Source: Romboutsia_C sp015668195
Lineage (GTDB): Bacteria > Bacillota > Clostridia > Peptostreptococcales > Peptostreptococcaceae
Assembly (NCBI RefSeq): GCF_015668195.1
Contig: NZ_JADPFC010000004.1
Location: 1-64,000, forward strand
Length of the DNA stretch: 64,000 nucleotides
Direction of reading: 5' to 3'
Part shown: one piece after another, positions 9,301-17,475 of the stretch
Numbering within the stretch: the stretch's first letter is position 1
Layout: each line of letters begins with the position of its first letter
Position numbers and translations under genes: made by a program
The notes under the pieces: model-generated
Told to the model about the DNA's origin: nothing
What the model saw: only the letters and a program-made list of their open reading frames with translations
The model's database searches: none

Positions 9301-9724
9301 CCTTTAAAGCATTCTCATCTAAAGATATCTCACCACTATTTTTAGGTAACCTACCTTCTGTAACAATAAATTTATTTATATTGTTAGCATCCTTTGGATT
9401 ATACTCCATAAACTTAACAACATTATTTGTATTAGTTAAATTTACATCTATACTATGTGCTGCATAATAATCTAGAATTTTATCATTATTTTCAAGTAAC
9501 TTTAAATCATTTTCGTTAAGACCTATACTAGATACAATCTTACTATCCATTAAATTTTGTTGGATAAAAAATTCATTTATGGATTCTTTTAAATCTGGAC
9601 CACTTGATTTAATGCCAGAGTAAAAGGCAACTCCTAAAAAGATTATTGCTAATATAGAAATAAATCTTGCTTTTGAAGATAATATTTCTCTTGTTATTGA
9701 TTTTTTATATGCTCTATTTCTCAT
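6317..9724 (-). CDS. FtsX/MacB-type ABC transporter permease with a giant coiled-coil insert
   Basis: An 1135-residue membrane protein. One membrane helix sits near residues 18-36, followed by an extracytoplasmic region. From about 230 to 590 runs a long Lys/Glu/Gln-rich heptad region with repeats of the type LDNGQKELDK, LEKAQKQLDNG and ERKLLNGEKEI, a predicted coiled coil. Then come three FtsX helices (about 600-720), a second extracytoplasmic domain, and a final FtsX block from about 1000 to the end. The two FtsX blocks identify it as an exporter or mechanotransmission permease rather than an importer. It pairs with the ATPase 10 bp upstream. Substrate unknown; peptide, lipid or envelope functions are possible. 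Regulation is probably by the divergent TetR gene. Confidence 0.85.
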   Translation of the reverse strand: MRNRAYKKSITREILSSKARFISILAIIFLGVAFYSGIKSSGPDLKESINEFFIQQNLMDSKIVSSIGLNENDLKLLENNDKILDYYAAHSIDVNLTNTNNVVKFMEYNPKDANNINKFIVTEGRLPKNSGEISLDENALKENKHLKIGDKYTIKSDEESSKYFNKKTFKIVGFVQSPMYIDNMSRGTTSVGKGSIDYFAVLNSSDISMDMYTEIYVRFKNVEKLGAYSDEYKDKMEENKKYLEDLYSNRVIERIEEIKLEAQKEFDKAYKEIEDGERKLEDAQKEIDNGKIKFLDGKKQYEQFVKKYQQEIKDGERKLIEGQIKLDNGQKELDKQKEQFLEGEKQLKVAKIELDKAKQEFLNQGIDPTQSTIKYKDQIDGLNILITTYNTLSKDMRESANNLNEGEKISNEKIQHWKSIISNPSLGLNRLSNLINSLEENPTNTSLALNISKEIENISKSLSENKSNLETLVAGITQYQQGINTYEEKVIKFNEGKLKLEKAQKQLDNGKKELIKGKNDLEKGKKQGRLELNKAKKEIDNSERKLLNGEKEIKENREKLIDGRKEIDKEKENLNDLDNSKYYFFDRNDNPGYSTYKGSIDSLDKIASVFPAFFFLVAALICLTTMTRMVEENRVEIGTLKALGYKDLEISRKFVVYAALASTFGCVIGIVVGSSILPYIINEAYSSTFTLPKVKINYYPSYIIQSLVASILCTVGASLIVLKEELRENPSNLMRTKAPKLGKKILLERITPLWSRLNFNQKVTFRNLFRYKQRMLMTILGISGCMAMLVAGISLEKSNSSFMDIQFGKLLKYDAIVVFKDKNTEKEDEQYDKSLNNLKGYESSLNIYQESVTFSKPGISKQAATMYVPQNIDELNKYILLNDRVSKAKYKLSDDGVIINEKLAKLLGVSVGDYMTVTDSENNPHKVRVDNIVENYAGHYIYLSPSYYKNIFKSEPRYNAQLLKFNSDIEDENKIASTIMKNDKVVNITLASKIRSLSESADLGLVMIVIIVASGSLAFVVLYNLININVSERIREISTIKVLGFYDNEVAMYIFREDIILTILGILVGSFLGKILYVFLVSTAEMDNMMMIPTVDISSYIISGLITMFFAILVMVMMYIKLKNVNMIDALKSVD

Positions 9725-9734
9725 CTTCTATCCT

Positions 9735-10436
9735 CTACCACTCTATGTTTTCAACTGAAATAGGATTTTCATTTACTGTAATACTTCTAACCTTTGCATC
9801 TTTAATACTTATAACTCTATCTGCAATTGGTGCAAGAGCTGAGTTATGAGTTATAACAATTACTGTTGTTCCTGTGTTTTTGCATGTATCTTGTAATGTC
9901 TTTAAAATCTGTTTTCCTGTTTTATAGTCAAGAGCACCAGTTGGCTCATCACATAAAAGTAACTTAGGATTTTTGGCTATAGCTCTTGCTATAGATACTC
10001 TTTGCTGTTCTCCTCCTGATAATTGAGATGGAAAATTATCTTTTCTATGACCAAGTCCAACTAACTCAAGAGTTTTATCAACATCTAAAGCATTCTTTGA
10101 AATTTGTGTAGCAAGTTCCACATTTTCTTTTGCAGTTAAATTTTGAACTAAATTATAAAACTGAAAAACGAATCCTACATCATATCTTCTATAATTTGTA
10201 AGCTGTTTTTTATTAAACTTGGATATATCAACATTATCAATAATTATCTTACCTTCATCACAAGTATCCATTCCTCCAAGTATATTTAGTACAGTTGTTT
10301 TACCAGCACCACTAGGCCCTAGAATAATAACAAATTCTCCTTTTTCTATAGAAAAATTAATACCATTATTTGCTACAACAGTATTTTCTCCAACCTTATA
10401 TCTTTTGTATTCATCTATTATTTTTATATATGACAT
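9735..10436 (-). CDS. ABC transporter ATP-binding protein (MacB/LolD type)
   Basis: A 233-residue ATPase. Walker A is GPSGAGKTT (about 40-48), Q-loop is in VFQFYNLV, signature LSGGEQQR, Walker B LLLCDEPTGALD, and the switch His is in VIVITHNS. The signature and the FYNLV Q-loop region are typical of the MacB/LolD/FtsE class that partners FtsX-like permeases. Its ribosome-binding site GGGGAGG gives a clear start, and its stop is 10 bp from the permease start. It energises the neighbouring permease. Confidence 0.9.
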   Translation of the reverse strand: MSYIKIIDEYKRYKVGENTVVANNGINFSIEKGEFVIILGPSGAGKTTVLNILGGMDTCDEGKIIIDNVDISKFNKKQLTNYRRYDVGFVFQFYNLVQNLTAKENVELATQISKNALDVDKTLELVGLGHRKDNFPSQLSGGEQQRVSIARAIAKNPKLLLCDEPTGALDYKTGKQILKTLQDTCKNTGTTVIVITHNSALAPIADRVISIKDAKVRSITVNENPISVENIEW

Positions 10437-10476
10437 CTATACCTCCCCTATCTATATCACCTATCAAATACTAAAT

Positions 10477-10610
10477 GTTATTAAATAGACACATTGTTTG
10501 CTTAATGCTATAATACTAAGTATAAATAATCTATAAACTAGTTACAATAATCATATATTTTCATATTGTTATTAAATATACATTTTAGTTATTTTTGTTC
10601 ATTTAATAAC
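10477..10610. promoter_or_regulatory. Candidate TetR operator: three GTTATTAAAT motifs
   Basis: Between the divergent ABC operon and TetR gene, the 10-mer GTTATTAAAT occurs at 10477-10486 and 10568-10577, and inverted at 10601-10610. The last two form a perfect 10-bp inverted repeat with a 23-bp spacer. The placement suits an operator acting on both promoters. In DNA this AT-rich, chance cannot be excluded. Confidence 0.4.
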
Positions 10611-10653
10611 ATATAATTTAAAATTGTTTTAACAAATAAAAAGGATGGATTAA

Positions 10654-11205
10654 ATGGCAGGAATTAAAGGAAATAGAAGAATTTTATATACAAAAAAAGT
10701 AATTAAGGAAAGTTTACTTGAACTACTTCAAGATAAAAAAATTCATCAAATTACTGTTACTGATATATGTAAAACTGCAAATATTAATAGAGGAACTTTT
10801 TACACTCATTATAAAGATGCTTATGACCTACTAAAATCAATGGAAGATGAATTATTTAATCAAATATTAGAATATATTGAAGAAACTCCAGTTAAAGATT
10901 ATAAAGATATTTTATTGCTTAAAGCTCTTGAATTGGTTAAGGAAAATAAAGAATTATGCAAAATATTATTCTGTAATCATATTGAAAATAATATTATGGA
11001 TCGTATTATTTATATAGCAAATAAGGCTGAAATAGATAAACTCATTAGTAGTTCAAAAGTTGATGATGTATTTTTAGATTATTTTATAAAATACAATGTA
11101 GGAGGAGTTTTTGCAGTTGTTCAGTCATGGCTAGAAAGTGATTTAAATGAATCTCCTCAAGAAATAGTTAATATTATAAATGATATTAGTGCTTTTCACC
11201 CTTAA
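10654..11205 (+). CDS. TetR/AcrR-family transcriptional regulator
   Basis: A 183-residue regulator. The N-terminal helix-turn-helix (about 10-55) contains KKVIKESLLELLQDKKIHQITVTDIC and INRGTFYTHYKDAYDLL, the TetR DNA-binding signature. The C-terminal region (about 75-183) is a helical ligand domain of the TetR_C type. It is divergently transcribed from the ABC exporter, the usual arrangement for a local repressor of that exporter. The inducer is unknown. The start follows AAAAAGGATGG. Confidence 0.88.
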   Translation: MAGIKGNRRILYTKKVIKESLLELLQDKKIHQITVTDICKTANINRGTFYTHYKDAYDLLKSMEDELFNQILEYIEETPVKDYKDILLLKALELVKENKELCKILFCNHIENNIMDRIIYIANKAEIDKLISSSKVDDVFLDYFIKYNVGGVFAVVQSWLESDLNESPQEIVNIINDISAFHP

Positions 11206-11258
11206 TATTTTAGTATGATTTTTTATATTGTTTTTATATAAACTGTTGAAATATAAAA

Positions 11259-11293
11259 AATACTCATATCCTGTTGATATGAGTATTTTTGAA
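11259..11293 (+). terminator. Intrinsic terminator after TetR gene
   Basis: AATACTCATATC, loop CTGTT, GATATGAGTATT, then a T tract: a perfect 12-bp stem between the convergent TetR gene and SGNH hydrolase gene. Confidence 0.9.
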
Positions 11294-11337
11294 TTTCAAT
11301 ATTTAAAATAATCGGTATTTCTATTATCTCTCACAAT

Positions 11338-11976
11338 CTATTTATTTTTTATATCACTAATAATTTCATAAAGTTTCTTTCCTAATATCTCATGAGCTTC
11401 CTTTGAAAGATGCATATAATCATAATCACTACAAACTGCAAAAGGTGATGGATCAAAGAAATGACATCCATTTTCCTTAGCTACATTCTCATAAAGAGGA
11501 ATTATCTTATAAGACTTCTCAGAACAGCTTTTTCCCATAGTATAATAGCATTCAGCATTTTTAATATCTTCTCTAATAGGAAGAGGAGCTACTACCAATA
11601 TATTAGGCTTTTGATCTCTAAAAGCTAACTCACAAAACTTAGCCTTCTTTATAAGTCTATCAAGTCCTAATGATATAACCTCAGCACTTGCTCCAAATCT
11701 ATCTTTTGTATCATTTGTACCAAGCATAATAACTAGTAAATCAATAGGCTCATGAGTCATAAGAGTAGGAATTATATTATCAAGTCCACTTAATCCTTCA
11801 TATAATGGATCGTCAAATACGGTAGTTCTTCCACTTAAACCCTCTTCTATAACATAATCACTATCTCCAAGAATGTTTTGTAAAATCCCTGTCCAACGTT
11901 CATTTCTTTCATATCTTTTTCCATTTTCAGGATTATATCCATGTGTATTAGAATCACCAAAGCATAAAATGTTCAA
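11338..11976 (-). CDS. SGNH/GDSL hydrolase, candidate sialate O-acetylesterase
   Basis: A 212-residue SGNH-fold esterase. Block I is GDSNTHGYNP (nucleophile Ser9), block II includes SGRTT, block III GTNDTKD, and block V has Asp and His in YDYMHLSKEAHE. No signal peptide, so cytoplasmic. Translation starts at a TTG codon behind AGGTGA. The gene is 8 bp after NanA at the end of the sialic-acid operon. That position suggests it removes O-acetyl groups from imported sialic acid, the role of NanS in other bacteria. Family membership is confident; the substrate is inferred from context only. Confidence 0.85.
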   Translation of the reverse strand: MNILCFGDSNTHGYNPENGKRYERNERWTGILQNILGDSDYVIEEGLSGRTTVFDDPLYEGLSGLDNIIPTLMTHEPIDLLVIMLGTNDTKDRFGASAEVISLGLDRLIKKAKFCELAFRDQKPNILVVAPLPIREDIKNAECYYTMGKSCSEKSYKIIPLYENVAKENGCHFFDPSPFAVCSDYDYMHLSKEAHEILGKKLYEIISDIKNK

Positions 11977-11984
11977 AATATCAC

Positions 11985-12899
11985 CTACCAGTTTTTAGTT
12001 TCTTCTATAGTTCCTTTAATATCATTGTATAAACTTACTAGATTTTCATCTTCACAACTTACAGGTAAAAATGGAAGTCTTGGTATTCCTATATCAAGTC
12101 CATCTAACTTAATTAATGCTTTAACACAACCATATAATGACCCAAAACCACACATTCTATACACATATTGAACCATTGTTGCTTGAAGTTTTTTTGCTTT
12201 TTCAAATTCATTTCTTCTTATTAAATCTTCAAGCTTTAAATATAGTTCTGGCATACCTGCATAAGTACCACCTATACCAGCATCAGCTCCCATCATTCTT
12301 CCTGCTAAATACTGCTCATCTGGACCATTGAATACTAAGAAATCTTCTCCTCCAATAGCTTTAAATCTTGCTATATCATGTGCTGGATCTGAAGAACATT
12401 TAACACCCATTACTTTTTCATTTTCACACATTTTTTTAAGTAATCCATCTGATAAATTAAATCCTGTTAATTGTGGTATGTTATATATAAAAAATGGTAA
12501 GTTACTTGCTTTGGTTATCTCAGTCCAATGAGTATATACACTTTCCTCTCCTAGTCTGTAGTATACACATGGTACTGCTGATGTTGCATGAGCTCCGCAT
12601 TTTTGGGCATGTGCTGCTAATTCACATGAGTGTTTTGTACTAGCACATCCTACATGAACAATTATAGTCATTTTATCTTTTACTTCATCACAAACAGCTT
12701 CAACTACTGCCTTTCTTTCTTCGTTGTCAAGTAAGAAGCCTTCACCAGTACTTCCACATACATATAAGTTTTTTATTCCTTTGTTGTATAAGTAATTTAC
12801 TAACTCTCTTGTTTTTTCTATATCTACTTCTCCATTTTCTTTAAATGGTGTATTAAGTGCTACTGTAATATTTTTAAATCTCTCCATATTGTAATTCAT
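11985..12899 (-). CDS. nanA: N-acetylneuraminate lyase
   Basis: A 304-residue class I aldolase of the DapA/NanA family. It cleaves N-acetylneuraminate to ManNAc and pyruvate in the cytoplasm. Visible motifs are the GSTGEGFLL loop (carboxylate binding), the catalytic Tyr in FFIYNIPQLTGF and the Schiff-base Lys in MGVKCSSD. The GSTGE form and the nan-gene context favour NanA over dihydrodipicolinate synthase. The first ATG follows GGGGAG inside the end of nanK, giving a 26-nt overlap and probable translational coupling. Confidence 0.92.
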   Translation of the reverse strand: MNYNMERFKNITVALNTPFKENGEVDIEKTRELVNYLYNKGIKNLYVCGSTGEGFLLDNEERKAVVEAVCDEVKDKMTIIVHVGCASTKHSCELAAHAQKCGAHATSAVPCVYYRLGEESVYTHWTEITKASNLPFFIYNIPQLTGFNLSDGLLKKMCENEKVMGVKCSSDPAHDIARFKAIGGEDFLVFNGPDEQYLAGRMMGADAGIGGTYAGMPELYLKLEDLIRRNEFEKAKKLQATMVQYVYRMCGFGSLYGCVKALIKLDGLDIGIPRLPFLPVSCEDENLVSLYNDIKGTIEETKNW

Positions 12900-13812
12900 C
12901 TTTATTCTCCCCTTTTAATAAGTAGTAAAGTGCACCAATTATACCTGCATCATTTTTTAATTTAGCAGGTTCTACTTTTAAATCTTTTGTGAAATTTTTC
13001 ATAGCTTTTTCTTTAACTAACTTTCTTAACTTATCTATAAATAGCTCTTTTTGCTCACTTACTGCCCCACCAATTAAAACTATATCAGGATTAAAAATAT
13101 GTACCAAAGATACAACTCCACAAGCTACATCTTCTATCCATATATCTACTATTTCTTTCATTTTTTCATTATGATTTATTTGTTCAAATATTTCTTTTCC
13201 ATTTATATCATTAATATCTAACTCTTCTTTTACTCTCTTTATTAAAGCACTCATAGATGCATACTGTTCATAGCAACCATTGTTTCCACAAGTGCATTTT
13301 TTTCCTTTATTATTTATAGAGAAGTGACCTAGTTCTCCACCTATTCCTAGCTTTCCATTTAAAATTTCACCGTTTACTACTATTCCACCTCCAACACCAG
13401 TTCCAATAGTAATCATAAGTATATTTTTATAATTTTTTCCATTTCCTAAAAATAATTCTCCTAATGCTGCTGCATTTGCATCATTTATTACAGTAGCTTT
13501 TACTTTATATTTTTCTTCTATTCTTTCTTTAAATTTTGAACCTTCGTAGTTTTTTATATTTCCACCTGTTCCTATTACTTCACCTTTATTTACATCTATT
13601 TGACCAGTAGCAGATATTGCTACTCCTTTAAAGCTTTCTATTTTATTTTTGGCTAAAAATTTATCAGTTTCTTTTAAAACTGTATCTATTATTGGTGTAT
13701 TATAGTTATCAAAATTAACTGGATACTTATCGCTAATTGAGATTGTTCCCTCTTTATTTACAAGTGCTATTTTTAAAGCCGTTCCTCCTATATCAAGTGC
13801 TAGATAATTCAT
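12874..13812 (-). CDS. nanK: ROK-family N-acetylmannosamine kinase
   Basis: A 312-residue ROK kinase. The ATP-binding loop is DIGGTALKIALV at the N-terminus. The ROK signature and zinc site follow: GELGHFSINNKGKKC with CTCGNNGCYEQYAS, three Cys and a His. The active-site Asp lies in VINDANAAALGE. It should phosphorylate ManNAc to ManNAc-6-phosphate, feeding NanE. It sits 1 bp after nanE and overlaps nanA. ROK glucokinases look alike; the operon decides the assignment. Confidence 0.88.
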   Translation of the reverse strand: MNYLALDIGGTALKIALVNKEGTISISDKYPVNFDNYNTPIIDTVLKETDKFLAKNKIESFKGVAISATGQIDVNKGEVIGTGGNIKNYEGSKFKERIEEKYKVKATVINDANAAALGELFLGNGKNYKNILMITIGTGVGGGIVVNGEILNGKLGIGGELGHFSINNKGKKCTCGNNGCYEQYASMSALIKRVKEELDINDINGKEIFEQINHNEKMKEIVDIWIEDVACGVVSLVHIFNPDIVLIGGAVSEQKELFIDKLRKLVKEKAMKNFTKDLKVEPAKLKNDAGIIGALYYLLKGENKDELQYGEI

Positions 13813-13813
13813 T

Positions 13814-14515
13814 TTACACTTCTCCTTTAGCTGCTTTTATAAATCTTTGTGCAATTTCTAAAGGTCTAGTTATAGCTCCACCTACAACAACAGAATAAGC
13901 ACCAGCATCTAACATTTCTTTTACTTGATATGGATAGTGTACTTTTCCTTCTGCTATTACTGGTATATCTATTTCTTTAGTTAATTTTTTTACTAGTTCT
14001 AAGTTGTTTATATTTTCTTTTATACTCTGAGGAGTATATCCATTCATAGTAGTTCCAACCATATCTACTCCACATTTATATGCATTAACTCCTTCTTCAT
14101 ATGTTGATATATCAGCCATTAGTATAATACTCGGATATTTTTCTTTTATACTTTTAATAAAATCATTTATAGATTCATCATTTAATCTTTTACTAAATGT
14201 ACAATCTAGTGCAATTACATCACTTTTAGCATCTACTAATTCATCTACTTCTTTCATAGTAGGTGTTATATATACTTCACTACCTTCATACTCTTTTTTT
14301 ATAAGCCCTATTACTGGAAGTCCTGTTTCTTTTTTTATATCTATGACATCTCTAACGCTATTAGTTCTTATAGCAGGACTTCCAGCTTGTTTTGCTGCTC
14401 TTGCCATTAAATACATTATAGATTTTTCTTCTACATATAATGGTTCATTAGGAAGTGCTTGACAAGATATAACTACACTTCCTTTTATACTTTTAAGTAT
14501 TTCTTCTTTATTCAT
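13814..14515 (-). CDS. nanE: N-acetylmannosamine-6-phosphate 2-epimerase
   Basis: A TIM-barrel epimerase of 233 residues from the preferred ATG at 14515. An in-frame GTG nine bases upstream exists, but the GAAGG site fits the ATG better. It converts ManNAc-6-phosphate to GlcNAc-6-phosphate. Motifs include VSCQALPNEPLY near the N-terminus, the catalytic Lys in GLIKKEY, DCTF and the phosphate-binding VIAEGKVHYP and VVGGAITRP near the C-terminus. Its start overlaps the oppF-like stop, tying the importer and the catabolic genes into one transcript. Confidence 0.92.
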   Translation of the reverse strand: MNKEEILKSIKGSVVISCQALPNEPLYVEEKSIMYLMARAAKQAGSPAIRTNSVRDVIDIKKETGLPVIGLIKKEYEGSEVYITPTMKEVDELVDAKSDVIALDCTFSKRLNDESINDFIKSIKEKYPSIILMADISTYEEGVNAYKCGVDMVGTTMNGYTPQSIKENINNLELVKKLTKEIDIPVIAEGKVHYPYQVKEMLDAGAYSVVVGGAITRPLEIAQRFIKAAKGEV

Positions 14516-15530
14516 TAAGCACACCTTCTTCCATTTCCATTGATGCTACATGACAAGCTACAAAATGTTCTTTTCCATCAATAATATAAGATTTCATTTC
14601 TGGCTCTTCTAATTTACAAACATCCATACAATGTTTACATCTTGGATGGAAGAAACATCCACTTGGTGGATTCATAGGACTTGGTACATCTCCTTCAAGT
14701 ACTATTCTATCTTTTTTGTGGTTGATATCAGCTACTGGTATTGCTGATAATAATGCTTTTGTGTATGGATGTAATGTATTTTTATATAAAGATTTTGCAT
14801 CTGCAAGTTCTACTATTTTTCCTAAATACATTACTGCTATTCTATCACTTATATATTCTACAACACTTAAGTCATGTGTTATAAATATGTATGTTAAATT
14901 GTGTTTTTCTTTAAGTTCTTTAAGTAAGTTTAATACTTGTGCTTGAATTGATACATCTAATGCTGATACGGCTTCATCGCATATTACTAATTCGGGATTT
15001 ATTGATAAGGCTCTTGCTATACCTATTCTTTGACGTTGACCTCCAGAGAATTCATGTGGATATCTATCCATATATTCTCTCCTCATATTTACTGCTTCAA
15101 GTAAATCCCCTATTATTTTTCTTCTTTCTTCTTTTGATTTAATCCCAAACTTTTTAAGTGGATCTGATAAAGATTGATATATTGTAAATGAAGGATTTAA
15201 TGAAGAATGTGGATCTTGAAATACTATTTGTATTTTTTTACGAGCTAAATCCATTTCATTTTTATTAAGCTTAATTAAATCTCTTGGTCCATCTTCAAAG
15301 TTATATATTATTTCTCCATCTGTGGCTTTGTATAATTGAAGAATTGTTTTACCTAAAGTAGTTTTACCGCATCCAGACTCCCCAACTAATCCTAATGTTT
15401 CTCCTTTATATATTTCTAAATTTATATCATTTACTGCTTTTACATAAGTTTTTGTTTTAGAAAATGTTCCATTTTTTACAGGGAAATAATTTTTTACACC
15501 TTTTAGTGTAAGTAATACTTCTTTAGACAT
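14508..15530 (-). CDS. Opp/Dpp-type ABC importer ATPase 2 (OppF/DppF-like)
   Basis: A 340-residue ATPase. Walker A is GESGCGKTT, Q-loop in VFQDPHSSLNP, signature FSGGQRQR, Walker B LVICDEAVSALD and switch His in FITHDLSVV. The C-terminal oligopeptide/dipeptide extension carries the Cys motif CFFHPRCKHCMDVC, a probable Fe-S or metal site common in this class. Its start overlaps the preceding oppD-like gene by 8 bp. The operon position suggests the imported ligand is sialic acid or a sialylated compound rather than peptide. Confidence 0.9.
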   Translation of the reverse strand: MSKEVLLTLKGVKNYFPVKNGTFSKTKTYVKAVNDINLEIYKGETLGLVGESGCGKTTLGKTILQLYKATDGEIIYNFEDGPRDLIKLNKNEMDLARKKIQIVFQDPHSSLNPSFTIYQSLSDPLKKFGIKSKEERRKIIGDLLEAVNMRREYMDRYPHEFSGGQRQRIGIARALSINPELVICDEAVSALDVSIQAQVLNLLKELKEKHNLTYIFITHDLSVVEYISDRIAVMYLGKIVELADAKSLYKNTLHPYTKALLSAIPVADINHKKDRIVLEGDVPSPMNPPSGCFFHPRCKHCMDVCKLEEPEMKSYIIDGKEHFVACHVASMEMEEGVLNE

Positions 15531-16530
15531 TTAAAGCCACCTCCTTGCATTTTATACATCTAACCATATGAGTGCTTCCATTTACGAATTCCTCTTCTGG
15601 CATTTTCTCATCACATTCCTTTGAATAGTAATCACATCTAGGAGCAAACTGACATCCTGGTGGTCTGTCAAATGGGTCTGGTGTAGCTCCTTTTATAGGG
15701 TTAATATCTTGATCAGCACCCTTTCCTAGCACTGGAATAGATTTAAGTAATGCCTTAGTGTATGGATGACTTGGATTTTCTAAAACTTCCTTTGCGCTAC
15801 CACTTTCAATTATATTTCCCATATACATAACAGCCACATCATCTGCTAATTCACACACAACTCCCATATCATGGGTAATTAGCATTATAGCTGTGTTATA
15901 TTCTCTTTTTAATTTCTCCATTAATTCAAATATTTGTGCTTGTATTGTAACATCAAGGGCTGTTGTTGGTTCATCTGCTATTAGTACTTTCGGATTACAA
16001 CTCATAGCCATAGCTATCATTGCCCTTTGTCTCATACCGCCTGAAAATTCATGTGGATATTGGTCTATTCTTTTCTCTGCAAGAGGTATTCCCATATCTT
16101 TAAGTAGCTTTAAAGCTCTCTCTTTAGCTTCTTTTTTAGATATATTTTCATGACTTCTAATCATCTCAACTATTTGCCACCCAATTGTATAAACAGGATT
16201 TAGTGCTGTCATTGGATCCTGAAAAATCATTGCTATGTCTTTTCCTCTAAGTCTTCTCATTTCCTTTGAATTTTTTTCTAGCTTATGTATTTCAATATCT
16301 TTTCCATCTTCACTATGATAAATTATTTCTCCCTCTTCTATTCTTGAAAACTTAGGAAGAAGTTGCATTATTGATGATGCTGTAACACTTTTACCACATC
16401 CACTCTCTCCAACTATACAAAGTGTTTTACCCCTTTTTATTTCCATTGATACACCATTTAAGGCTTTATTACATCTATTATTTGCATAAAAATATGTTTT
16501 AAGATCTTTGACTGTGATAATATTTTCCAT
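15523..16530 (-). CDS. Opp/Dpp-type ABC importer ATPase 1 (OppD/DppD-like)
   Basis: A 335-residue ATPase. Walker A is GESGCGKS, Q-loop MIFQDPMTALNP, signature FSGGMRQR, Walker B VLIADEPTTALD, and switch His in LITHDMGVV. The C-terminal extension has GCQFAPRCDYYSKEC. The FSGGMRQR form is typical of the D subunit, and FSGGQRQR in the next gene of the F subunit. Together they form the heterodimeric motor of the importer below. Confidence 0.9.
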   Translation of the reverse strand: MENIITVKDLKTYFYANNRCNKALNGVSMEIKRGKTLCIVGESGCGKSVTASSIMQLLPKFSRIEEGEIIYHSEDGKDIEIHKLEKNSKEMRRLRGKDIAMIFQDPMTALNPVYTIGWQIVEMIRSHENISKKEAKERALKLLKDMGIPLAEKRIDQYPHEFSGGMRQRAMIAMAMSCNPKVLIADEPTTALDVTIQAQIFELMEKLKREYNTAIMLITHDMGVVCELADDVAVMYMGNIIESGSAKEVLENPSHPYTKALLKSIPVLGKGADQDINPIKGATPDPFDRPPGCQFAPRCDYYSKECDEKMPEEEFVNGSTHMVRCIKCKEVALNV

Positions 16531-16541
16531 GATTTTTCCCC

Positions 16542-17465
16542 CTATTCAACACTTGTTGGATCTGTAGAATCTCTTAAGCCATCTCCTACAAAGTTTATAC
16601 TCATAACAAATAGTGATATAACTATCCCAATAGGTAACCACATCCACCAATTATTTTGAAGTGTAAATAAATCTTGTGATGCATTTAATATATTACCCCA
16701 TGTTGGTATTTCAAGAGGTACACCAAGTCCTAAGAAACTAAGTGCTGCTTCTTCTAGTATAAACATTGCAGTACTTAAAGTTATATTTACTGATATTGGA
16801 CCTACAATATTTGGTAACATATGCTTATAACATATAACAAAATCATTAAGTCCAAATACTTTTAATGACTGTACATACTCTTCTTCTCTAATAGATAATA
16901 TTTGTGATCTTGCCATTCTAAATACGCTTCCCCAACCACAAATAATAAATATTATTATTATATTAAAAGCACTTTGCCCTATTATTGAAACTAACATTAA
17001 TACCAATATTAATTGTGGGAATGACATAAATATTTCAGATATTCTAACTAATATTTTATCTATTAGTCCACCCTTATATCCACTATAGCATCCTAACAAT
17101 ACTCCTATTAATGCACAACCTAATGCACTACCAAATCCTATCAAAATTGATAATCTTCCACCGTATAATATTCTTGAAAATATATCTCTACCTATTTTAT
17201 CTGTTCCTAATATATGTTCACTAGATGGTGGCTTAAGTATATTTGACATATCAACAGCTAACGGGTCATGCGGTGTTAATAATGGTGCAAATATACAAGC
17301 AAGTAATATAAGTAAAAATACTGCAATCCCTATTGTTGTAAGTTTATTTGAAATTAACTTACTTACTACTCTACTTTTTTGTTTTTTAAAAGTTTTATTT
17401 TCTTCTCTTTCTTTAATTTTATCAAATTTATTATTTAATCTTTTTTTAGGTGATAAAGTAATCAT
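16542..17465 (-). CDS. Opp/Dpp-type ABC importer permease 2 (OppC/DppC-like)
   Basis: A permease of 307 residues from the ATG at 17465, preferred because AGGGAGG sits 5 bp before it; an upstream in-frame TTG overlaps the B gene. The long N-terminal cytoplasmic segment, first membrane helix (TTIGIAVFLLILLACIF), HPHDPLAVDM-like segment and LGTDKIGRDIFSRILYG are OppC hallmarks. The coupling motif (EEYVQSLKVFGLND) contacts the ATPases. It has about six membrane helices. Confidence 0.9.
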   Translation of the reverse strand: MITLSPKKRLNNKFDKIKEREENKTFKKQKSRVVSKLISNKLTTIGIAVFLLILLACIFAPLLTPHDPLAVDMSNILKPPSSEHILGTDKIGRDIFSRILYGGRLSILIGFGSALGCALIGVLLGCYSGYKGGLIDKILVRISEIFMSFPQLILVLMLVSIIGQSAFNIIIIFIICGWGSVFRMARSQILSIREEEYVQSLKVFGLNDFVICYKHMLPNIVGPISVNITLSTAMFILEEAALSFLGLGVPLEIPTWGNILNASQDLFTLQNNWWMWLPIGIVISLFVMSINFVGDGLRDSTDPTSVE

Positions 17466-17475
17466 AATATCCTCC

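Noticed and set aside
12874..13812. ROK kinase as a NagC-type repressor
   Set aside because: It lacks an N-terminal DNA-binding domain and begins directly with the ATP-binding loop. It overlaps nanA in the operon, so a kinase is right.
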